Assembly (NCBI RefSeq): GCF_007176755.1
Contig: NZ_BJTV01000018.1
Coordinates: 62,001-126,000, forward strand
Length of the DNA: 64,000 nucleotides
DNA from: Streptomyces sp. 1-11
Lineage (GTDB): Bacteria; Actinomycetota; Actinomycetes; Streptomycetales; Streptomycetaceae
Reading direction: 5' to 3'
Part shown: positions 60,088-64,000 of the stretch, one piece after another
Layout of the letters: every line of letters starts with the position of its first letter
Position numbering within the stretch: position 1 is the first letter of the stretch
Made by a program: the position numbers and the translations under genes
Notes under the pieces: generated by a model
The model's database searches: none
The model's input: the letters and a program-made list of their open reading frames with translations, nothing else
Told to the model about the DNA's origin: nothing

Positions 60088-60366
60088 ATGGCCATCGAGG
60101 TCCGCATCCCGACCATCCTCCGCACGTACACCGACGGCCAGAAGGCGGTGGAGGGCACCGGGGACACCCTCGCCGAGCTCTTCGCCGACCTCGAGTCCCG
60201 GCACCCGGGCATCCAGGCCCGCATCGTGGACGGCGAGCAGCTGCGCCGCTTCGTCAACGTCTACCTCAACGACGAGGACGTCCGCTTCCTCGACGGCATC
60301 TCCACCAAGCTGGCCGACGGCGACAGCGTGACCATCCTGCCGGCCGTCGCCGGTGGCATGGCCTGA
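60088..60366 (+). CDS. cysO: CysO sulfur-carrier protein (MoaD/ThiS-like)
   Basis: A 92-aa ubiquitin-fold sulfur carrier. The beta-grasp sequence AIEVRIPTILRTYTDGQKAV opens it and it ends ILPAVAGGMA. Active carriers end in GlyGly, which is thiocarboxylated; two extra residues (Met-Ala) must be removed first, and a JAMM protease gene lies 324 bp upstream. AGGAG is 8 nt before ATG 60088. CysM follows 5 nt after the stop. Confidence 0.92.
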   Translation: MAIEVRIPTILRTYTDGQKAVEGTGDTLAELFADLESRHPGIQARIVDGEQLRRFVNVYLNDEDVRFLDGISTKLADGDSVTILPAVAGGMA

Positions 60367-60371
60367 TCCCG

Positions 60372-61322
60372 ATGCGTTACGACTCCCCGCTGGCCGCGGT
60401 GGGCAACACCCCTCTGGTGCGCCTGCCGCGGCTGTCGCCGTCCGACGACGTCCGCATCTGGGCCAAGCTGGAGGACCGCAACCCCACCGGCTCGGTCAAG
60501 GACCGCCCGGCCCTGCACATGATCGAGCAGGCGGAGAAGGACGGCCGGCTGACCCCGGGCTGCACCATCCTGGAGCCCACCTCGGGCAACACCGGCATCT
60601 CCCTCGCCATGGCCGCCAAGCTCAAGGGCTACCGCATGGTGTGCGTGATGCCGGAGAACACCTCGCAGGAGCGCCGGGACCTGCTCGGCATGTGGGGCGC
60701 CGAGATCATCTCCTCCCCGGCCGCCGGCGGCTCCAACACCGCCGTGCGCGTCGCCAAGGAACTCTCCGCCGAGCACCCCGACTGGGTGATGCTCTACCAG
60801 TACGGCAACCCGGACAACGCGGGCGCCCACTACGCCACGACCGGCCCGGAGATCCTCGCCGACCTGCCCTCCGTCACCCACTTCGTCGCCGGCCTCGGCA
60901 CCACCGGCACCCTCATGGGCGTCGGCCGCTACCTGCGCGAGCACAAGCCGGACGTGAAGATCGTCGCCGCCGAGCCGCGCTACGACGACCTGGTGTACGG
61001 CCTGCGCAACCTCGACGAGGGCTTCGTCCCCGAGCTCTACGACGCCTCCGTCCTCACCACCCGCTTCTCGGTCGGCTCGGCCGACGCGGTCACCCGCACC
61101 CGCGAGCTCCTCCAGCAGGAGGGCATCTTCGCGGGCGTCTCCACCGGCGCCGCCCTGCACGCGGCGATCGGCGTCGGCAGGAAGGCGGTCAAGGCGGGCG
61201 AGAGCGCCGACATCGTCTTCGTCGTGGCCGACGGCGGCTGGAAGTACCTCTCCACCGGCGTCTACACCGCCGCCACCACCGAAGAGGCCATCGAGACGCT
61301 GCACGGCCAGCTCTGGGCATAG
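60372..61322 (+). CDS. cysM: CysM, CysO-dependent cysteine synthase
   Basis: PLP enzyme of 316 aa. Lys43 in NPTGSVKDRPA binds PLP; EPTSGNTGISLA and GLGTTGTLMGVGRYL are the substrate and phosphate loops. The Mycobacterium homologue uses O-phosphoserine and thiocarboxylated CysO; the gene neighbourhood supports that here over free-sulfide O-acetylserine chemistry. It is coupled to cysO (5-nt gap). Confidence 0.93.
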   Translation: MRYDSPLAAVGNTPLVRLPRLSPSDDVRIWAKLEDRNPTGSVKDRPALHMIEQAEKDGRLTPGCTILEPTSGNTGISLAMAAKLKGYRMVCVMPENTSQERRDLLGMWGAEIISSPAAGGSNTAVRVAKELSAEHPDWVMLYQYGNPDNAGAHYATTGPEILADLPSVTHFVAGLGTTGTLMGVGRYLREHKPDVKIVAAEPRYDDLVYGLRNLDEGFVPELYDASVLTTRFSVGSADAVTRTRELLQQEGIFAGVSTGAALHAAIGVGRKAVKAGESADIVFVVADGGWKYLSTGVYTAATTEEAIETLHGQLWA

Positions 61323-61436
61323 GTTTCGCCACCCGAGGGGAATTCCGCCCTCCGCACGCGGGATCCGTCCGCGCCGGTGGTACGTCACATCCGTACCAGC
61401 GGCCGGACGGCCGGCCACGGACGAAAGGCGGACCCC

Positions 61437-61910
61437 ATGCGTCGAACGACGACCCTCGCCCTCGCGGCAGCCGCCCTGCTCCTCGCGGGCTGCGGCTCGC
61501 AGAGCGGCGGGGACGGCGGTGACGACACCGGGGGCGGCAGCGGCAGGGTGTCACCGTCGGCGACCGGCACACCGCCGTCCGGCGGGTGCGTCTCCCACGC
61601 CGAGCTGACCGCCGCCGACGACGGCCGCACCCTCTGCCTGACCAAGGGCGGCGAGCTGCGGCTCACCCTCGACGGCAGCAAGGACCGCCCCTGGAAGCCG
61701 GTCGCGGCGAGCGGCACCGCCCTGGAGGCGATCAACTCCGGCTTCGTCATCCAGCCGGGCGACGCCACCGCCGCCTACCGCGCGGCGGCCGCCGGCACCG
61801 CGGAACTGACGTCCTCCCGGCCGATGTGCCCCGAGCCCACCGCCACCGGCCAGGTCTCCTGCGAGGGCGTCCAGGAATGGAAGGTCACGGTGACGGTCCG
61901 GCAGCAGTAG
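61437..61910 (+). CDS. Hypothetical lipoprotein
   Basis: A 157-aa secreted protein. Residues 1-19 are a type II signal peptide with lipobox LLAG-C; a Gly/Asp/Ser linker follows and then a small domain with two cysteines (GGCVSHAEL, RTLCLTKGG), AINSGFVIQPGDATAAYRAA and CPEPTATGQVSCEG. Function is unknown. AAAGGCGG lies 5-8 nt upstream of ATG 61437. Confidence 0.75.
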   Translation: MRRTTTLALAAAALLLAGCGSQSGGDGGDDTGGGSGRVSPSATGTPPSGGCVSHAELTAADDGRTLCLTKGGELRLTLDGSKDRPWKPVAASGTALEAINSGFVIQPGDATAAYRAAAAGTAELTSSRPMCPEPTATGQVSCEGVQEWKVTVTVRQQ

Positions 61911-61936
61911 CCGCCCCGCGGCCGGCCCGGCGCGGC

Positions 61937-62395
61937 TCAGCCCGCGAGGTGGCGCACCTGGTCCCACAGCACCGGGTCGACCACGCCCACCCGGCGCCGG
62001 AAGTCCCCCACCGGCACCTCCCGCAGCTCGTCGGTCTGCAGGAAGCTGGGCCGCCCGTGCGCGTCGCCGACCGCGCCGGGCGGCAGCGGGATCACCCCGG
62101 CGCGCTCGTCGTGGTACTTGCTGGTGATCTTCGCGACGGTGGCCCGGTTGCCGCGCACCGCCAGCACCAGGCAGGGGCGGTCCTTGGACTCCGCGCGGTC
62201 CTCGTAGGGCACGTTCGCCCACCAGATGTCGCCGGGGTGCGGGCGCGTCCGGGAGCGGTCCCGGGTCCCGGGGCGTCCGGGCGGCCGCAGCCTGCGCCCG
62301 CCGGGCCGCCGGCCCCGCCCCCAGCCGTCGACGAGTGTGGCGACCAGCGCGAGCAGCACCACCGCCGCGAGCGCCAGCCACCAGGACGTGTCCAT
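61937..62395 (-). CDS. PemK/MazF-like protein with N-terminal membrane anchor
   Basis: A 152-aa protein. Residues 4-24 form one transmembrane helix (WWLALAAVVLLALVATLVDG), then a very basic linker (RGRRPGGRRLRPPGRPG), then a PemK/MazF-type fold: GDIWWANVPY, KDRPCLVLAV, VAKITSKYH, SFLQTDELREVP and DPVLWDQVRHL. The motifs for the toxin core (G-D-I-W, RP-x-LV, T) are present. No antitoxin ORF precedes or overlaps. ATG 62395 is supported by a leaderless -10 box. It may be a membrane-tethered RNase or a domesticated, inactive relative. Confidence 0.78.
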   Translation of the reverse strand: MDTSWWLALAAVVLLALVATLVDGWGRGRRPGGRRLRPPGRPGTRDRSRTRPHPGDIWWANVPYEDRAESKDRPCLVLAVRGNRATVAKITSKYHDERAGVIPLPPGAVGDAHGRPSFLQTDELREVPVGDFRRRVGVVDPVLWDQVRHLAG

Positions 62396-62402
62396 GAGGA
62401 CG

Positions 62403-62408
62403 ACGTTA
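62403..62408 (-). promoter_or_regulatory. -10 box of a probable leaderless promoter (PemK/MazF-like gene)
   Basis: On the minus strand TAACGT ends 7 nt before ATG 62395; no Shine-Dalgarno. Confidence 0.45.
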
Positions 62409-62636
62409 CCGGCGCGCGCCCGGCATTGCGCGCCCTCTTCCGTTCTTATGCGCCCCTGGGTCCAGCCGAACCGGTGACAGCACAGGTGAGTTCGCCCACA
62501 ACGGCCCCTGGCGGAGGAGCGACCCGCGCTTTCGCGCCTTACGCTCGACGGACCGCACGACCCCCGTCTGCCCTGCCCCCGGCCCCTTTCGCCGGCTCCC
62601 CGTCCGCCGCCTTCCGCCAACGGAGGTTTCTGCTTC

Positions 62637-63389
62637 ATGAAGCTCACCGTCGTCGGCTGCTCGGGGTCGTTCCCATCCGCGGAATCGGCCTGCTCGAGCT
62701 ACCTCGTCGAGGCCGACGGCTTCCGGCTGCTCCTCGACATGGGCAACGGCGCCCTCGGCGAGCTGCAGCGCCACTGCGGTCTCTACGACCTCGACGCGAT
62801 CTTCCTGAGCCACCTGCACGTCGACCACTGCATCGACATGTGCGCCTACTTCGTCGCGCGCTACTACCGCTTCGACGGCGGCCGCTGCGCCCCGATGCCG
62901 GTCTACGGCCCCGAGGGCACCGAGCACCGCCTGACCACGGCCTACGCCGACACCCCCTCCGCCTCCTCCATGAGCGAGGTCTTCGACTTCCACACGGTGA
63001 AGCCCTCGACGTTCGAGATCGGCCCGTTCACCGTGCACACCGAGCGGGTGCGGCACCCCGTGGAGGCGTACGGCATCCGGATCGAGCACGGCGGGAAGGT
63101 CCTGACGTACTCCGGCGACACGGGCGTCACCGGGACGCTGGACGAGCTGGCCCGGGACGCCGACCTGTTCCTGTGCGAGGCCGCGTTCACGCACGGCAAG
63201 GAAGACATCCCGGACCTGCACCTCAACGGCCGGGAGGCCGGCGAGACGGCGGCCCGCGCGAACGCCCGCCACCTGGTCCTCACCCACATCCCGCCGTGGA
63301 CCGACCCCCAGCTCAACCTGACCCACGCCCGTGAGGTCTTCACCGGCCGGGTGGACCTGGCGGCGCCCGCGGCGACGTACGAGATCTGA
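62637..63389 (+). CDS. Metallo-beta-lactamase-fold hydrolase
   Basis: A 250-aa cytoplasmic MBL hydrolase. HLHVDH at residues 59-64 (SHLHVDHCID), DMGNGALG, TYSGDTG near 165 and VLTHIPPW near 220 supply the dizinc site. The layout resembles RNase Z/cyclic phosphodiesterase relatives, but no exosite insertion is seen. GGAGG is 8 nt before ATG 62637. Substrate is unknown. Confidence 0.87.
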   Translation: MKLTVVGCSGSFPSAESACSSYLVEADGFRLLLDMGNGALGELQRHCGLYDLDAIFLSHLHVDHCIDMCAYFVARYYRFDGGRCAPMPVYGPEGTEHRLTTAYADTPSASSMSEVFDFHTVKPSTFEIGPFTVHTERVRHPVEAYGIRIEHGGKVLTYSGDTGVTGTLDELARDADLFLCEAAFTHGKEDIPDLHLNGREAGETAARANARHLVLTHIPPWTDPQLNLTHAREVFTGRVDLAAPAATYEI

Positions 63390-63408
63390 CGCCCCGGCAG
63401 ACGACGGA

Positions 63409-63444
63409 GAAGGCCCCCGGAGCCGATCGGTTCCGGGGGCCTTC
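63409..63444. terminator. Bidirectional terminator
   Basis: A 13-bp stem (63409-63421 with 63432-63444) whose loop holds the palindrome CCGATCGG; it separates converging genes. Confidence 0.88.
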
Positions 63445-63459
63445 GCCGTGCGGGGGAGG

Positions 63460-64000
<541 letters not shown>

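Overview
The window is high-GC actinobacterial DNA from a Streptomyces chromosome. Supporting evidence: strong third-position GC bias, GTG/TTG starts, GGAGG ribosome sites, a tmRNA tag beginning ANTKRD, SsgA-like and SUKH-4 proteins, and a gene order running from prfB to a nagE2-like PTS gene that matches, from memory, the SCO2972-SCO2907 part of the S. coelicolor core. I see no prophage, insertion sequence or CRISPR array.

Layout. 1-6.6 kb: translation, division and ribosome rescue (3' end of prfB, a repeat-rich LAETG surface protein, a zinc-ribbon membrane protein, ftsE-ftsX, an S41 protease, smpB, ssrA). 6.6-11.2 kb: an M20 amidohydrolase, a TRIC-type channel and an MFS exporter on the minus strand, with a divergent LysR regulator. 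11.3-16.1 kb: a three-gene exopolysaccharide operon of mat type. 16.2-21.4 kb: narK and nnaR (nitrate), a CGNR regulator containing a hexanucleotide microsatellite, and the sigU-rsuA pair. 21.4-28.8 kb: HelD-like ATPase, a probable small RNA, malic enzyme, HU, murA, yqgE and a DUF3039 gene. 28.8-37.4 kb: a DasR-type operator and promoter ahead of a cytoplasmic GH20 hexosaminidase, then a translationally coupled xanthine-dehydrogenase-like trio, a tandem SUKH-4 protein and tRNA-Cys. 37.6-48.1 kb: an MFS exporter, an SF2 helicase, an IclR regulator, a PDZ-less Lon-like protease, an Lrp/hpd divergent pair, a TPR protein, a glycolate-oxidase-like flavoenzyme and ssgG. 48.3-54.3 kb: two RDD membrane proteins and a secreted M6 protease. 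54.4-57.4 kb: nicotinamidase and NAPRTase, then clpS and a DUF2017 gene. 57.5-64 kb: an amino-acid permease behind a Crp-like site, the Mec/leader peptide/CysO/CysM cysteine block, a lipoprotein, a membrane-tethered PemK/MazF-like protein, an MBL hydrolase and the 3' end of a GlcNAc PTS permease.

How genes work together. FtsEX and the S41 protease sit side by side at the envelope. NarK and NnaR pair transport with regulation of nitrate use. GH20 and NagE2 both belong to GlcNAc metabolism, and the GH20 gene carries a visible DasR-like site. pncA and pncB are consecutive steps of NAD salvage. Mec, CysO and CysM form the protein-bound sulfide route to cysteine, preceded by a cysteine-ended leader peptide.

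Most unusual items. (1) An XDH-like operon whose Fe-S subunit carries about 410 extra low-complexity residues and whose molybdopterin subunit has lost canonical active-site motifs. (2) Eight starts that look leaderless, each with a -10 hexamer 6-7 nt before the start codon. (3) The cys leader together with a CysO that ends in GGMA next to a JAMM protease. (4) A terminated intergenic transcript candidate between helD and the malic enzyme gene. (5) A solitary PemK/MazF-like protein with an N-terminal membrane anchor.
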